Source: HGM11501 sp045123995
Lineage (GTDB): Bacteria; Bacillota; Clostridia; CAKSNL01; HGM11501
Assembly (NCBI GenBank): GCA_045123995.1
Contig: JBGVKY010000014.1
Location: 124,001-188,000 of the forward strand
DNA length: 64,000 nt
Direction: 5' to 3'
The position numbers were made by a program, and so were the translations under genes. Positions within the stretch are counted from its first letter, which is position 1, and each line of letters begins with the position of its first letter. Shown here piece after piece: positions 1 through 8,797 of the stretch. A model generated the notes under the pieces. It did no database searches. It was not told the DNA's origin and saw only the letters and a list, made by a program, of their open reading frames with translations.

Positions 1-1620
1 AAAAAGGAAATGCAGATTCCTGAAAATCTTACTGCAGATGAAACCATCAAACACTATGAAAAGCTTTTTAATATGGATTTATCCTACTCGGAAGACGAAA
101 AAAGATATATTATAGGTGTGAGATATACCATGCTTATAAGGGGCTTTTCTACCAATATATCCTACACTCTGGCAGACGATGTTTCAAAGGATACGGTTGT
201 TTCTATAAAGGAACATTTTGAGGAGTTTAAAGGTGTAAACATACTTACCAAACCTGTGAGGGAATATCCACACGGAAATCTGGCAGCACATATTTTAGGA
301 AGAATAGGACTCATAAGCGATACGGAATATAAGAGCCTTAAAGATGAAGGCTACGGAATGAATGATTATATAGGTAAAGAAGGCCTTGAGAAATATCTTG
401 AAAAAGAGCTTCGAGGAACATCCGGGAAAATGATGGCAGAGCAGGATGAGGACGGTCATTATGTGGCATTTACCACAGCGAGAGAAGCGGTAAGCGGAAA
501 CAGTGTTCATCTGACCATTGATTTAGATGTGCAGAAAGCGGCGGAAAAGGCTTTAGCAGAAACCGTGGCAGATATCTATGAGCAAAGAAACGTAAGGGGC
601 TATGGCTCCGACGTTGGCGGCGGTGCCGCTGTTGCCATTGATATAGAAAACGGTGACGTTTTGTGTATGGCTTCTTACCCCACTTTTTCCATACAGGATT
701 ACGGAAAGAATTACTCAAAGCTTATTAAAGATGCAAATAAACCTTTATTCAATAGGGCACTTTTAGGAACTTATGCGCCCGGCTCAACATTTAAAATGCT
801 TGTGGGAATTGCAGCTCTTCAGGAAGGGGTTGTCCTGAAAGATACACTTATTAAAGACGAGGTTATCTACAAATTGGGACAGGGACATTTCAAATGCCTT
901 AAGGACCACGGATTTGTCGATATATCTACTGCGATAAGAGATTCCTGTAACTACTATTTTTATACGGTAGGTTATAATCTGGGAATAGAGAAAATAGCTT
1001 CATATGCGGAAAAATTCGGACTTGGCACATATACGGGAATAGAATTGTCCGAAGAAAAGGGAATGATTGCATCTAAGGAAACAAAAGAGGGCAGGGGAGA
1101 AAACTGGTATGAAGGATATACTCTGCAGGCGGCAATCGGTCAGGACGACAACAGATTTACACCGCTTCAGCTGGCATCGTATGTGTCACAGATTGCATCA
1201 GGCGGTGTCAGATATAGACCGCATCTGGTAAAAGGCGTTTATTCCTATGACGGGGAAGAAGCTATAAGCGTTACAAAACCCTTAGAAAACGGAAGAATTG
1301 ATTTGGAAAGAGAAAAGATAGATGCTGTAAGATACGGTATGCGACTTGTAGCAACGGACGGAACAGGAAGAGAGTATTTTTCTGATTATCCCGTAAAGGT
1401 TGCGGCAAAAACCGGTACGGCAGAGGTTTACGGCGGAAGTGATAATGGTGTTTTTGTGGCATACGCTCCTTACGAAGAACCGAAAATAGCCGTTGCCGTG
1501 GTAATTGAGAGAGCAGGCGGAGGCTCCTATTTGGGACCAGTTGCAAAAGCTATCATAGATGCTTATCTCAATGCAGAAAACGAAGAAGAACTTACGGTGG
1601 GAATTGATAAATTATACTAA
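1..1620 (+). CDS. mrdA: Penicillin-binding protein 2 (elongation transpeptidase), 5' end cut by window
   Basis: D,D-transpeptidase that crosslinks peptidoglycan in the outer leaflet during cell elongation. The frame is open to base 1, and the visible 539 residues begin inside the PBP dimerisation region, so the membrane anchor lies upstream. The ATG at base 10 follows AAAAAGGAA but would give a protein without an anchor, so I treat the gene as partial. Seen in order: the PBP2-type linker with GRIG and YIGKEGLE, the active-site SxxK (STFK, bases 784-795), SCN, and a C-terminal KTGTAEV. It sits 16 bp before minD, as in clostridial mre-pbp2-min clusters. Identification as PBP2 rather than a septal PBP rests on this context and the motif style. 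Confidence 0.9.
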   Translation, partial: KKEMQIPENLTADETIKHYEKLFNMDLSYSEDEKRYIIGVRYTMLIRGFSTNISYTLADDVSKDTVVSIKEHFEEFKGVNILTKPVREYPHGNLAAHILGRIGLISDTEYKSLKDEGYGMNDYIGKEGLEKYLEKELRGTSGKMMAEQDEDGHYVAFTTAREAVSGNSVHLTIDLDVQKAAEKALAETVADIYEQRNVRGYGSDVGGGAAVAIDIENGDVLCMASYPTFSIQDYGKNYSKLIKDANKPLFNRALLGTYAPGSTFKMLVGIAALQEGVVLKDTLIKDEVIYKLGQGHFKCLKDHGFVDISTAIRDSCNYYFYTVGYNLGIEKIASYAEKFGLGTYTGIELSEEKGMIASKETKEGRGENWYEGYTLQAAIGQDDNRFTPLQLASYVSQIASGGVRYRPHLVKGVYSYDGEEAISVTKPLENGRIDLEREKIDAVRYGMRLVATDGTGREYFSDYPVKVAAKTGTAEVYGGSDNGVFVAYAPYEEPKIAVAVVIERAGGGSYLGPVAKAIIDAYLNAENEEELTVGIDKLY

Positions 1621-1636
1621 TGGAGGAGGGATTTCT

Positions 1637-2419
1637 TTGGGGAAGGTTATTGTAGTAACATCGGGAAAAGGCGGTGTGGGAAAGACCACAGTTACCGCTA
1701 ATTTGGGTACTGCTCTTGCTTTGATGGGCAACAGAGTGCTCCTGATTGATACTGATACCGGTCTTAGAAATTTGGATATCGCCATGGGCATGGAAAATGA
1801 GGCACTCTATGACGTTATTGATTTGATAGAGGGAAACGTTGAGGAAGAAGAGGCGCTTATACAGCATAGTGTTTATAAAAGCCTTTATATGCTTCCTGCT
1901 TCCCAGACCAGAGAAAAGGAGGAACTTCCTAAAGAGGGCTTTAAGGAAGTTTGTGAAAAGCTGAAAAAGAGATTTGATTATATTTTCATCGACTGCCCGG
2001 CAGGAATAGAATATGGCTTTAAATGTGCTATTTATCCTGCAGATGAAGCTATTATAGTTACAATTCCCGACAGATCCGCAATAAGGGATGCAGATAAAGT
2101 GGCATCTATTATTGAAGAGGAAGAAACCGATATAAAGGACGTATGGCTTTTAATAAACCGCCATATCCCCGAACTTTCCGAAAAAGGTAGGGTGGCAGGA
2201 GCGGCGGAAACCCTTTTAAGTGTATCGGTGAAGCTTTTGGGGATTGTACCTGAAGATCCGAGAATACTTATAAATGCATACAACTCAAATCTTTCCGTAA
2301 CGGACAAAAGGTCACAGGCAGGAAAGGCACTTAAGAACATAGCGAAAAGACTTTCGGGAGAACAGGTAAAACTTCTGAACTTAAATAAAAAGAGACTCTT
2401 TAAGAAAAAGTACAGTTAA
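1637..2419 (+). CDS. minD: Septum-site determining ATPase MinD
   Basis: ParA/MinD-family ATPase that binds the membrane and positions the division septum. The chosen start is TTG at 1637, 7 bp after GGAGGAGGG (1622-1630), giving 260 residues that begin directly with the deviant Walker A (GKGGVGKT, residues 10-17). An upstream ATG at 1559 lies inside the PBP2 gene and adds an unlikely tail. Also seen are DTDTGLRNLD (switch I), DCPAGIE and the MinD-type IRDAD stretch. The last 15 residues are Lys- and Leu-rich and could form the amphipathic membrane-targeting helix. No minC or minE is beside it, although both usually flank minD in this cluster. Confidence 0.9.
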   Translation: MGKVIVVTSGKGGVGKTTVTANLGTALALMGNRVLLIDTDTGLRNLDIAMGMENEALYDVIDLIEGNVEEEEALIQHSVYKSLYMLPASQTREKEELPKEGFKEVCEKLKKRFDYIFIDCPAGIEYGFKCAIYPADEAIIVTIPDRSAIRDADKVASIIEEEETDIKDVWLLINRHIPELSEKGRVAGAAETLLSVSVKLLGIVPEDPRILINAYNSNLSVTDKRSQAGKALKNIAKRLSGEQVKLLNLNKKRLFKKKYS

Positions 2420-2436
2420 GGAAGGGAAGGATAATA

Positions 2437-2847
2437 ATGAATATAGCATTTATTGCTCATGATAAGAAAAAGGACCTTATGGTGGAATTCTGCTTGGCAT
2501 ATAAGAGTATTCTTGCAAAGCACACACTGGTTGCTACGGGAATTACAGGAGGTCTTATTGAAGAAGCGACAGGACTTAAGGTTAACAGATTTCTGCCTGG
2601 ATCAGAGGGAGGAACAGAGCAGATAGCTGCAAGAATTGCATATAATGAAATTGACATGGTTTTATCCTTCAGGGACCCATTTGCACAGAGTTATGAGCCT
2701 GATATGCAGTCTTTATACAAGCTCTGTGATATGCACACAGTTCCTCTGGCAACAAATGTTGCTACAGCAGAAGCACTTATACATAGCCTTGCGCGAGGCG
2801 ATTTGGATTACCGTACCATACTGCGTGAAACAAACGGAATAATTTAA
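2437..2847 (+). CDS. Methylglyoxal synthase family protein with altered catalytic residues
   Basis: A 136-residue member of the methylglyoxal synthase family, whose active members convert dihydroxyacetone phosphate to methylglyoxal. The fold signature is clear: AHDKKK (8-12), ATGITGGLIEEATG (33-46) and ATNVATAEALI near the end. Phosphate-binding Lys12, Thr34 and Thr37 are kept. The catalytic loop, usually SGPxGGDQQ, reads PGSEGGTEQ, so the general-base Asp (Asp71 in E. coli) is Thr60. The usual His (His98 in E. coli) is Tyr86. Alignment is by eye from the remembered E. coli sequence. Methylglyoxal synthase activity is therefore doubtful. It is 17 bp downstream of minD and 21 bp upstream of lepA, in the usual cluster position for mgsA. 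Confidence 0.8.
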   Translation: MNIAFIAHDKKKDLMVEFCLAYKSILAKHTLVATGITGGLIEEATGLKVNRFLPGSEGGTEQIAARIAYNEIDMVLSFRDPFAQSYEPDMQSLYKLCDMHTVPLATNVATAEALIHSLARGDLDYRTILRETNGII

Positions 2848-2868
2848 CAATCGGAGAGAATAGATCAG

Positions 2869-4677
2869 ATGACTAAAGAGAGAATGGAAAAAATCAGGAA
2901 TTTTTCGATTATAGCTCATATTGACCATGGGAAATCTACCCTGGCTGACCGTCTTATCGAGGCAACAGGTGCCGTGGAACAAAGGGATATGAACGAACAG
3001 ATTCTTGACGATATGGAACTGGAAAAAGAAAGAGGCATAACCATTAAGGCACGTGCGGTAAGACTTTTTTATGATTATGAAGGTGAAACCTACGAGCTTA
3101 ACCTGATTGACACACCCGGTCATGTTGACTTTAACTATGAGGTGTCAAGAAGTTTGGCAGCTTGCGAGGGAGCTGTGCTTGTGGTTGACGCATCTCAGGG
3201 AATAGAGGCACAGACTCTGGCGAATACTTATCTGGCGCTTGATGCTGACCTTGAAATTATGCCTGTTATAAATAAAATAGACCTTCCGGGAGCAAGACCT
3301 GATGAAATTGCCGAGGAAATAGAAGATATAATAGGGCTCCCTGCCATGGATGCTCCCAGAATTTCCGCCAAAAACGGAATAAATATTGATGCGGTATTAA
3401 AGAGCGTAGTAGAGAATATCCCTGCTCCAAAGGGTGACGAAAATGCGCCACTCCAGGCTATGATTTTCGACTCGTTTTATGACAGCTACCGAGGTGTAAT
3501 TGTTTACTGCAGAGTGAGAGAGGGCTCTGTTTCTCCGGGACAGAAAATAAGATTTATGGCTACGGGAAAAGAGTTTGAAGTTGTGGAAACAGGATACTTA
3601 AAGCCCGGAGAAATGAAAAGTGCTCCAGCTTTAAGAGCAGGAGAGGTTGGCTATATTACGGCCAGTATAAAATCTGTTCAGGATGTAAGAGTGGGTGACA
3701 CGGTTACCATGGCAGACAATCCTGCAAAAGAGCCTCTTCCCGGCTACAAGAATGTAAATCCCATGGTTTACTGCGGTATATATCCTGCGGATGGGTCTAA
3801 GTACGGGGATTTAAGAGATGCTTTAGATAAGCTTAAATTAAACGATGCATCCCTGACATTCGAGGCGGAAACCTCTCAGGCTCTGGGCTTTGGATTCAGA
3901 TGCGGATTTTTAGGGCTTTTACACATGGAGGTAATTCAGGAAAGACTGGAAAGAGAGTACAATCTTGATCTTGTCACAACTGCCCCCAGCGTAATTTATA
4001 AAATAGAGAAAAACGACGGAACTACAATTTCTGTGGACAACCCGGCAAATCTTCCTAAGCCCACAGAAATTGCCGCAATGTACGAGCCTATGGTGAAGGC
4101 TGACATAATGACTCCTACAGAATATGTAGGTGCTATAATGGAGCTTTGTCAGGAAAGACGAGGAACATATAAGGGCATGACCTATATTGATGATACCAGA
4201 ACACAGGTTCATTATGACTTGCCTTTAAATGAAATTATTTATGATTTCTTTGATGCATTAAAATCAAGGACAAAAGGATATGCTTCCTTTGACTATGAGC
4301 TTTCTGACTATGTGGAAAGTAAGCTCGTAAAACTTGATATTTTATTGAACGGAGATTTAGTGGACGCCCTTTCCTTCATCGTACATGAAGAAAAGGCCTA
4401 CGGCAGAGCAAGAAAAATTGCAGAAAAACTTAAGGAAGTTATTCCTCGTCAGCTTTTTGAAATTCCCATTCAGGCGACCATCGGCTCCAAGATTATTGCC
4501 AGAGAAACCGTTAAGGCTATGAGAAAAGACGTTTTAGCTAAATGCTACGGCGGCGATATCACAAGAAAGAAAAAGCTTTTGGAAAAGCAAAAAGAGGGTA
4601 AAAAGAGAATGCGTCAGGTAGGTAACGTTGAAGTTCCTCAGGAAGCATTCATGGCGGTGCTTAAGTTAGATGAGTAA
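2869..4677 (+). CDS. lepA: Elongation factor 4 (LepA), ribosomal back-translocase
   Basis: Translational GTPase that acts on stalled or mistranslocated ribosomes. The 602-residue length matches the family. G1 is AHIDHGKST (residues 16-24), followed by DTPGHVDF (G3) and NKIDLPGA (G4). The LepA-specific C-terminal half (SYASFDYEL-like, GGDITRKKKLLEKQKEGKKRMR) is present. A weak ribosome site (CGGAGAG) lies about 12 bp before the ATG. The 3' end overlaps hemW by 8 bp, suggesting translational coupling. Confidence 0.97.
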   Translation: MTKERMEKIRNFSIIAHIDHGKSTLADRLIEATGAVEQRDMNEQILDDMELEKERGITIKARAVRLFYDYEGETYELNLIDTPGHVDFNYEVSRSLAACEGAVLVVDASQGIEAQTLANTYLALDADLEIMPVINKIDLPGARPDEIAEEIEDIIGLPAMDAPRISAKNGINIDAVLKSVVENIPAPKGDENAPLQAMIFDSFYDSYRGVIVYCRVREGSVSPGQKIRFMATGKEFEVVETGYLKPGEMKSAPALRAGEVGYITASIKSVQDVRVGDTVTMADNPAKEPLPGYKNVNPMVYCGIYPADGSKYGDLRDALDKLKLNDASLTFEAETSQALGFGFRCGFLGLLHMEVIQERLEREYNLDLVTTAPSVIYKIEKNDGTTISVDNPANLPKPTEIAAMYEPMVKADIMTPTEYVGAIMELCQERRGTYKGMTYIDDTRTQVHYDLPLNEIIYDFFDALKSRTKGYASFDYELSDYVESKLVKLDILLNGDLVDALSFIVHEEKAYGRARKIAEKLKEVIPRQLFEIPIQATIGSKIIARETVKAMRKDVLAKCYGGDITRKKKLLEKQKEGKKRMRQVGNVEVPQEAFMAVLKLDE

Positions 4678-5740
4678 CGGAATATATATACATATTCCGT
4701 TTTGTCTTGCTAAGTGTGCCTATTGTGACTTTAACTCTTACGGCGGAAAAACGGATATGATACCTTCTTATATTGATGCGCTTATTGGAGAAATGGCGAA
4801 ATTTAAAGGAATTTCGGCTGATACGGTCTATATAGGAGGGGGAACACCCACAATTCTTTCCACCAGGCAACTTCTAAAGCTTATACTTAAGGTAAAGGAA
4901 CTTTTTGTTCTGGAAGATGGATATGAATTTACAGTGGAATCAAACCCTGCTGCCGGGAATTTTGAAAAATACAGGCTTTTAAAAGATCTTGGGGTTAACC
5001 GCCTGAGTATCGGAGTGCAGTCTTTTCGGGATAATGAGCTTTCTGCACTTTCCAGAGTGCATTCTGGAAAGGAAGCAGAATGTGCCATTAAGGATGCAAT
5101 TAAAGCGGGATTTTCCAATATAAGCATCGACCTTATGGAGGCGATACCCCATCAAACAAAGGAAAGCTTACTTGAAAATGTCAAAAAGGCGGTGTCTTTC
5201 GGAGTTAATCATATAAGTGCCTACTCCCTTATAATTGAAGAGGGAACGCCCTTTTATGAAAATACTCCTCCTCTGCCAACGGAGGAAGAGGAAAGAGAAA
5301 TGCACCATGCTTTATGTGACCTTCTGGAAAAAGAGGGTTTTTGCCATTATGAGATTTCCAATTTCGGAAAAGAAGGCTTTTTCTCAAAACATAATCTGAA
5401 ATACTGGAAAAGGGAACCTTACTTGGGATTTGGTGCTGGAGCTCATTCTTTTTATGAAGGGAAAAGATTTTCCAATGTTCTTTCTATAGAAGACTATATA
5501 AAGTCGGAAGAAAAGATAAAAGAGGAAATTGAAATTTCTGAAAAAGAGGGAGAAATGGAAAGGTTTATGCTGGGATTTCGTATCCTCACGGGCTTTGATA
5601 CTAAAGGAAATTTTAAGGAAAAAATTGAAAAGCTGAAAGAAAAAGGCCTTGTCATGACTAATGGGGATATAGCATGCCTTACAAAAAAAGGCGAGGATTT
5701 GGCAAATTTGGTATTTATGGAGTTTGTAGGGGACCTATGA
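4670..5740 (+). CDS. hemW: Radical SAM heme chaperone HemW (HemN-like)
   Basis: Radical SAM protein of the HemW branch, thought to bind and insert heme rather than act as coproporphyrinogen oxidase. Residues 5-19 hold the typical HemW N-terminus with the iron-sulfur motif C12xxxC16xxC19, followed directly by DFNSY. GGGTP and NRLSIGVQSF are also present, and the 356-residue length fits. It lacks the long N-terminal extension of true HemN. The gene overlaps lepA by 8 bp, a pairing common in Firmicutes, and its stop overlaps the recX start. Confidence 0.93.
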   Translation: MSNGIYIHIPFCLAKCAYCDFNSYGGKTDMIPSYIDALIGEMAKFKGISADTVYIGGGTPTILSTRQLLKLILKVKELFVLEDGYEFTVESNPAAGNFEKYRLLKDLGVNRLSIGVQSFRDNELSALSRVHSGKEAECAIKDAIKAGFSNISIDLMEAIPHQTKESLLENVKKAVSFGVNHISAYSLIIEEGTPFYENTPPLPTEEEEREMHHALCDLLEKEGFCHYEISNFGKEGFFSKHNLKYWKREPYLGFGAGAHSFYEGKRFSNVLSIEDYIKSEEKIKEEIEISEKEGEMERFMLGFRILTGFDTKGNFKEKIEKLKEKGLVMTNGDIACLTKKGEDLANLVFMEFVGDL

Positions 5741-6171
5741 TGAAAAGAAAGTTAAGTGCAAGAGAAACGGCGGCAAAGCTCTGTTCCCTTAGTTATCAGA
5801 CAAGAAAAACCCTTTCTGAAAAGCTTTATAAAAAAGGCTTTTCAAAGGATGAGGTTGAATCATCCGTTGAAGCTATGTGTTCTTTGGGATACATAGACGA
5901 AGAAAACTATGCAAAAAGCTTTATTAACGATAGCTATAAAATTAAAAAGCACGGCAAAATAAGAATAAGGACAGAGCTTAAATTAAAGGGAATAGAGGAA
6001 GATATAATAGAAAGAGCCATAGAAAATGCCGATGCAGATGAATTTATGATACTAAAAAACGAATTTGAAAAAAGATTCAAATACGAAGAAGATAAAAATA
6101 AAATAATAAGGTTTTTTGTAACAAGGGGATTTAATTTAAGTGATATAAGGAGGTGCATGGATGAAGAATAA
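5737..6171 (+). CDS. recX: Regulatory protein RecX
   Basis: Small helical modulator of RecA filaments. The 144 residues are made of three-helix repeats: SARETAAKLCSLSYQTRKTLSEKLYKK-like first repeat, the LGYIDEENYAKSFI core, and a basic GKIRIRTELKLKGI repeat. The start chosen is the ATG at 5737, whose last two bases form part of the hemW TGA (ATGA overlap); a second ATG follows immediately at 5740. The last 11 bp overlap rimO. Position between hemW and rimO supports co-transcription rather than SOS control. Confidence 0.85.
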   Translation: MMKRKLSARETAAKLCSLSYQTRKTLSEKLYKKGFSKDEVESSVEAMCSLGYIDEENYAKSFINDSYKIKKHGKIRIRTELKLKGIEEDIIERAIENADADEFMILKNEFEKRFKYEEDKNKIIRFFVTRGFNLSDIRRCMDEE

Positions 6172-7492
6172 AAAAGTTGGATTTATATCCTTGGGCTGTT
6201 CCAAAAATCTGGTGGACAGCGAAAACATGATTGGAATACTTATGTCTAAGGGATATGAAATGACCGATACATATGAAGAAGCAGAGATTATTGTAGTAAA
6301 TACCTGTGCCTTTATCGATTCGGCAAAAAAGGAGAGCATAGATGCTATCTTGGATGCCGCGGAATATAAAAATAAAGGAAAATGCGAAATTTTAATCTGT
6401 GCAGGATGCCTTTCGGAGAGGTATAAGGATGAAATTATGCAGGAAATTCCGGAGCTTGACGGAGTTTTAGGGGTAGAAGATTACGATAAAATAGACCTTT
6501 TGATAGAGTCTTCGTATAAAAACGAGAAAAGGGGCTTTTTTGGGGGTGATGCCTCAGGAAAGACACTTCCCAGAGTTTTGACGACTCCATCTCATGTGGC
6601 GTACCTGAAAATTGCCGAGGGCTGTGATAATTTCTGCAGCTACTGTGCGATTCCCTTTATAAGAGGAAGATTTAAAAGCCGCCCTATGGAAGATATAATT
6701 GACGAAGCAAAGACTCTTTCAGAAAACGGAGTTTCTGAACTTATTGTAATCGCACAGGACACTACCAAGTACGGAATAGATTTATACAAGGAAAAAAGAC
6801 TTGCTGCTCTTTTAAAAGAAATTTGCAAGATTGATAAAATAAAGTGGGTAAGGGTTCATTACTGCTATCCCGAAGAAATAACTGATGAACTTATAGAAGC
6901 ATTTAAAACGGAAGAAAAAATTGTAAAATATATGGATATTCCCATTCAGCATATTGACGATGATATCTTAAGGAAGATGAACAGAAAGACAACCGGGGAC
7001 AATATAAGAAATTTAATTTTGAAACTGAGAAAAGAAATTCCCGGTATCGCAATAAGAACTTCTCTTATAGCAGGCTTTCCAACTGAAAGCGAAGAACAGT
7101 TTTCAAAGCTTTGCGACTTTTTGGGCGAAATGAAGTTTGAAAGACTTGGTGCATTTGCCTACTCGGCAGAGGAAGGGACAAATGCGGCAAAAATGGACGG
7201 ACAGATTGAGGAAGATATAAAAGAAGAAAGAGCCCAAAAACTCATGGCTATACAGGCAGAAATCGCTGAAGAAAACGGAAGAAAAATGATTGGAAAAACT
7301 CTTTCGGTTATATGTGAGGCCTTTGATGAAGAATCCTGCCTTTATGTTGGAAGAAGCTATATGGATTCTTTGGATGTTGACGGAAAAGTATATTTCGGCG
7401 CAGAAGCTGACCTCGATAGTGGCCAGTTCGTCAATGTTAAAATTTTGGACTATGTTGATTATGATTTGACAGGAGAGATGATTTATGAATAA
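6161..7492 (+). CDS. rimO: Ribosomal protein S12 methylthiotransferase RimO
   Basis: Radical SAM enzyme adding a methylthio group to the conserved Asp of ribosomal protein S12. Three parts are visible in 443 residues: an N-terminal UPF0004 domain with SLGCSKN (C13), NTCAF (C49) and CAGCLSE; the radical SAM triad C155xxxC159xxC162 in EGCDNFCSYC; and a C-terminal TRAM-like end. SLGCSKNLVDSE at the N-terminus is the RimO rather than MiaB form. GGAGG at 6150-6154 precedes the ATG. It overlaps recX by 11 bp and pgsA by 8 bp. Confidence 0.95.
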   Translation: MKNKKVGFISLGCSKNLVDSENMIGILMSKGYEMTDTYEEAEIIVVNTCAFIDSAKKESIDAILDAAEYKNKGKCEILICAGCLSERYKDEIMQEIPELDGVLGVEDYDKIDLLIESSYKNEKRGFFGGDASGKTLPRVLTTPSHVAYLKIAEGCDNFCSYCAIPFIRGRFKSRPMEDIIDEAKTLSENGVSELIVIAQDTTKYGIDLYKEKRLAALLKEICKIDKIKWVRVHYCYPEEITDELIEAFKTEEKIVKYMDIPIQHIDDDILRKMNRKTTGDNIRNLILKLRKEIPGIAIRTSLIAGFPTESEEQFSKLCDFLGEMKFERLGAFAYSAEEGTNAAKMDGQIEEDIKEERAQKLMAIQAEIAEENGRKMIGKTLSVICEAFDEESCLYVGRSYMDSLDVDGKVYFGAEADLDSGQFVNVKILDYVDYDLTGEMIYE

Positions 7493-8048
7493 TCTGCCTA
7501 ACAGACTTACGGTTTTGAGAATGATACTTGTACCCGTAGTTATGATTTTTATGCTTTGTGATATTGTAAAGGGAAGTATTTTCGGAATTACTTATCAGAA
7601 CATGATTGCGGCACTGATTTTCATTGTAGCATCCTTAACCGACTGGTTTGACGGTTATATAGCAAGACGTGATAATCTGGTTACCAATTTTGGTAAGGTT
7701 ATGGACCCTTTAGCGGATAAGCTCATTGTAACGGCTGTTATGCTCTGCTTATTAAAAAGCGGAGTTTTCCCGGTATGGTGTGTTATGATAATCCTTGCAA
7801 GAGATTTTCTTATCACCGGAATAAGAGTAATTGCCGTGGCAGACGGGATTTCCGTGGCGGCAAGCATCTGGGGAAAGGTTAAGACTACAATTCAGATGGT
7901 GTCCATGGTAATTGCTATTTTGTTCGGTGCAAGCGAAATTTCTTTCCTTTATATAATCGCACAGGCAGGTATATATTTGTCAACCTTGGCAACCTTGATT
8001 TCGGGAATAACCTACATCTACGATTACAGAAAAGTTTTTGAAAAATAA
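7485..8048 (+). CDS. pgsA: CDP-diacylglycerol-glycerol-3-phosphate 3-phosphatidyltransferase
   Basis: Integral membrane enzyme that makes phosphatidylglycerophosphate, the first step to phosphatidylglycerol. The complete CDP-alcohol phosphotransferase motif is visible as D53x2D56G57x2A60R61x8G70x3D74x3D78. Length is 187 residues with several hydrophobic helices. It is the last gene of the long overlapping run that starts before the window; no terminator hairpin follows, and the rplU promoter begins 2 bp after the stop. Confidence 0.95.
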   Translation: MNNLPNRLTVLRMILVPVVMIFMLCDIVKGSIFGITYQNMIAALIFIVASLTDWFDGYIARRDNLVTNFGKVMDPLADKLIVTAVMLCLLKSGVFPVWCVMIILARDFLITGIRVIAVADGISVAASIWGKVKTTIQMVSMVIAILFGASEISFLYIIAQAGIYLSTLATLISGITYIYDYRKVFEK

Positions 8049-8050
8049 TG

Positions 8051-8079
8051 TTGACAAGGGACTCACTTTGTGGTAATAT
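8051..8079 (+). promoter_or_regulatory. Sigma-A promoter of rplU operon
   Basis: Perfect -35 TTGACA (8051-8056), 17-bp spacer and TAATAT (8074-8079) with TG at 8071-8072 forming an extended -10. Confidence 0.9.
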
Positions 8080-8085
8080 AGTACG

Positions 8086-8150
8086 GTAACCGCATAGAAC
8101 GGGTTTATTTAAGTGCGCCAAGCCACCCGCAATAGCGAGTCTGATTATAC
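8086..8150 (+). promoter_or_regulatory. Probable L21 leader (ribosomal protein operon leader RNA)
   Basis: The untranslated leader between the rplU promoter and its ribosome site holds an ACCGC...GCGGG-like hairpin region followed by GCCAAGCCACCCGC and an AGCGAGTCTG stretch. This resembles the L21_leader family of Firmicutes, which is thought to mediate autoregulation of rplU. The assignment is from remembered consensus and position; a covariance-model search would decide it. Confidence 0.55.
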
Positions 8151-8165
8151 AGGGAGGTGCAAGAA

Positions 8166-8474
8166 ATGTACGCAGTGATCGAAACAGGCGGAAAGCAGTA
8201 CCAGGTTAAAGCAGGTGACGTAGTATTTGTAGAAAAGATTGATACAGATGCAGAAGTCGTTACTTTTGACAAGGTTGTAGCATTAGGCGGCGAAGGTGAC
8301 TTCAAGGTTGGTGCTCCTTATGTTGAAGGTGCAACTGTAAGTGCCAAGGTTTTAAAGCAGACCAAGGGTAAGAAGGTAATTGTTTACCGTTATAAGTCCA
8401 AGAAGGGTTATCACAAGAAAAAAGGCCACAGACAGCCTTTTACAAAAGTTGAAATCCAGGCAATCAATGCATAA
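8166..8474 (+). CDS. rplU: 50S ribosomal protein L21
   Basis: Large-subunit protein of 102 residues starting MYAVIETGGKQYQV, the family signature, and ending with the basic KKGYHKKKGHRQPFT segment that binds 23S rRNA. The ATG at 8166 follows GGGAGG (8152-8157); an in-frame GTG at 8157 lies inside the ribosome site and is rejected. First gene of rplU-prp-rpmA; its TAA overlaps the prp start by one base. Confidence 0.98.
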   Translation: MYAVIETGGKQYQVKAGDVVFVEKIDTDAEVVTFDKVVALGGEGDFKVGAPYVEGATVSAKVLKQTKGKKVIVYRYKSKKGYHKKKGHRQPFTKVEIQAINA

Positions 8475-8797
8475 TGACTACGGCAGAGTTTCATTTTGCA
8501 GGGGATTTGATTAAATCTTTAAAGATATCGGGTCATTCCGGTTTTGCTGATGAAGGGGAAGACATTATATGTGCTTCTGTTTCTTCTACAGTATGGATGA
8601 CTATAAACGGTCTTGAAAATGTAATTGGGGCAAAAGTTTCCTACAAGGAGAAAGAAGCTTTGGTTACGTTGAATGTAAAGAACGAGTCTTTAAAAGAAGC
8701 TTTTCCCATGCTCGAAAGTTTGAGGCAGTTTTTATGCAATCTTTCTATTGAATATGAGGATTATCTCACTGTGAAGGAGGTACACGAAAATGTTTAA
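8474..8797 (+). CDS. prp: Ribosomal-processing cysteine protease Prp
   Basis: Cysteine protease that removes the N-terminal extension of L27 in Firmicutes and relatives. The 107 residues contain GHSG with His21 and DIICAS with Cys33, the expected catalytic dyad. The gene sits exactly between rplU and rpmA, overlapping the latter by 8 bp. Its substrate motif is visible in the rpmA product next door. Confidence 0.93.
   Translation: MTTAEFHFAGDLIKSLKISGHSGFADEGEDIICASVSSTVWMTINGLENVIGAKVSYKEKEALVTLNVKNESLKEAFPMLESLRQFLCNLSIEYEDYLTVKEVHENV

Noticed and set aside
10..1620. PBP2 starting at the ATG at base 10 as a complete gene
   Set aside because: The frame is open to base 1 and the protein would begin mid-domain with no membrane anchor; window truncation is simpler.
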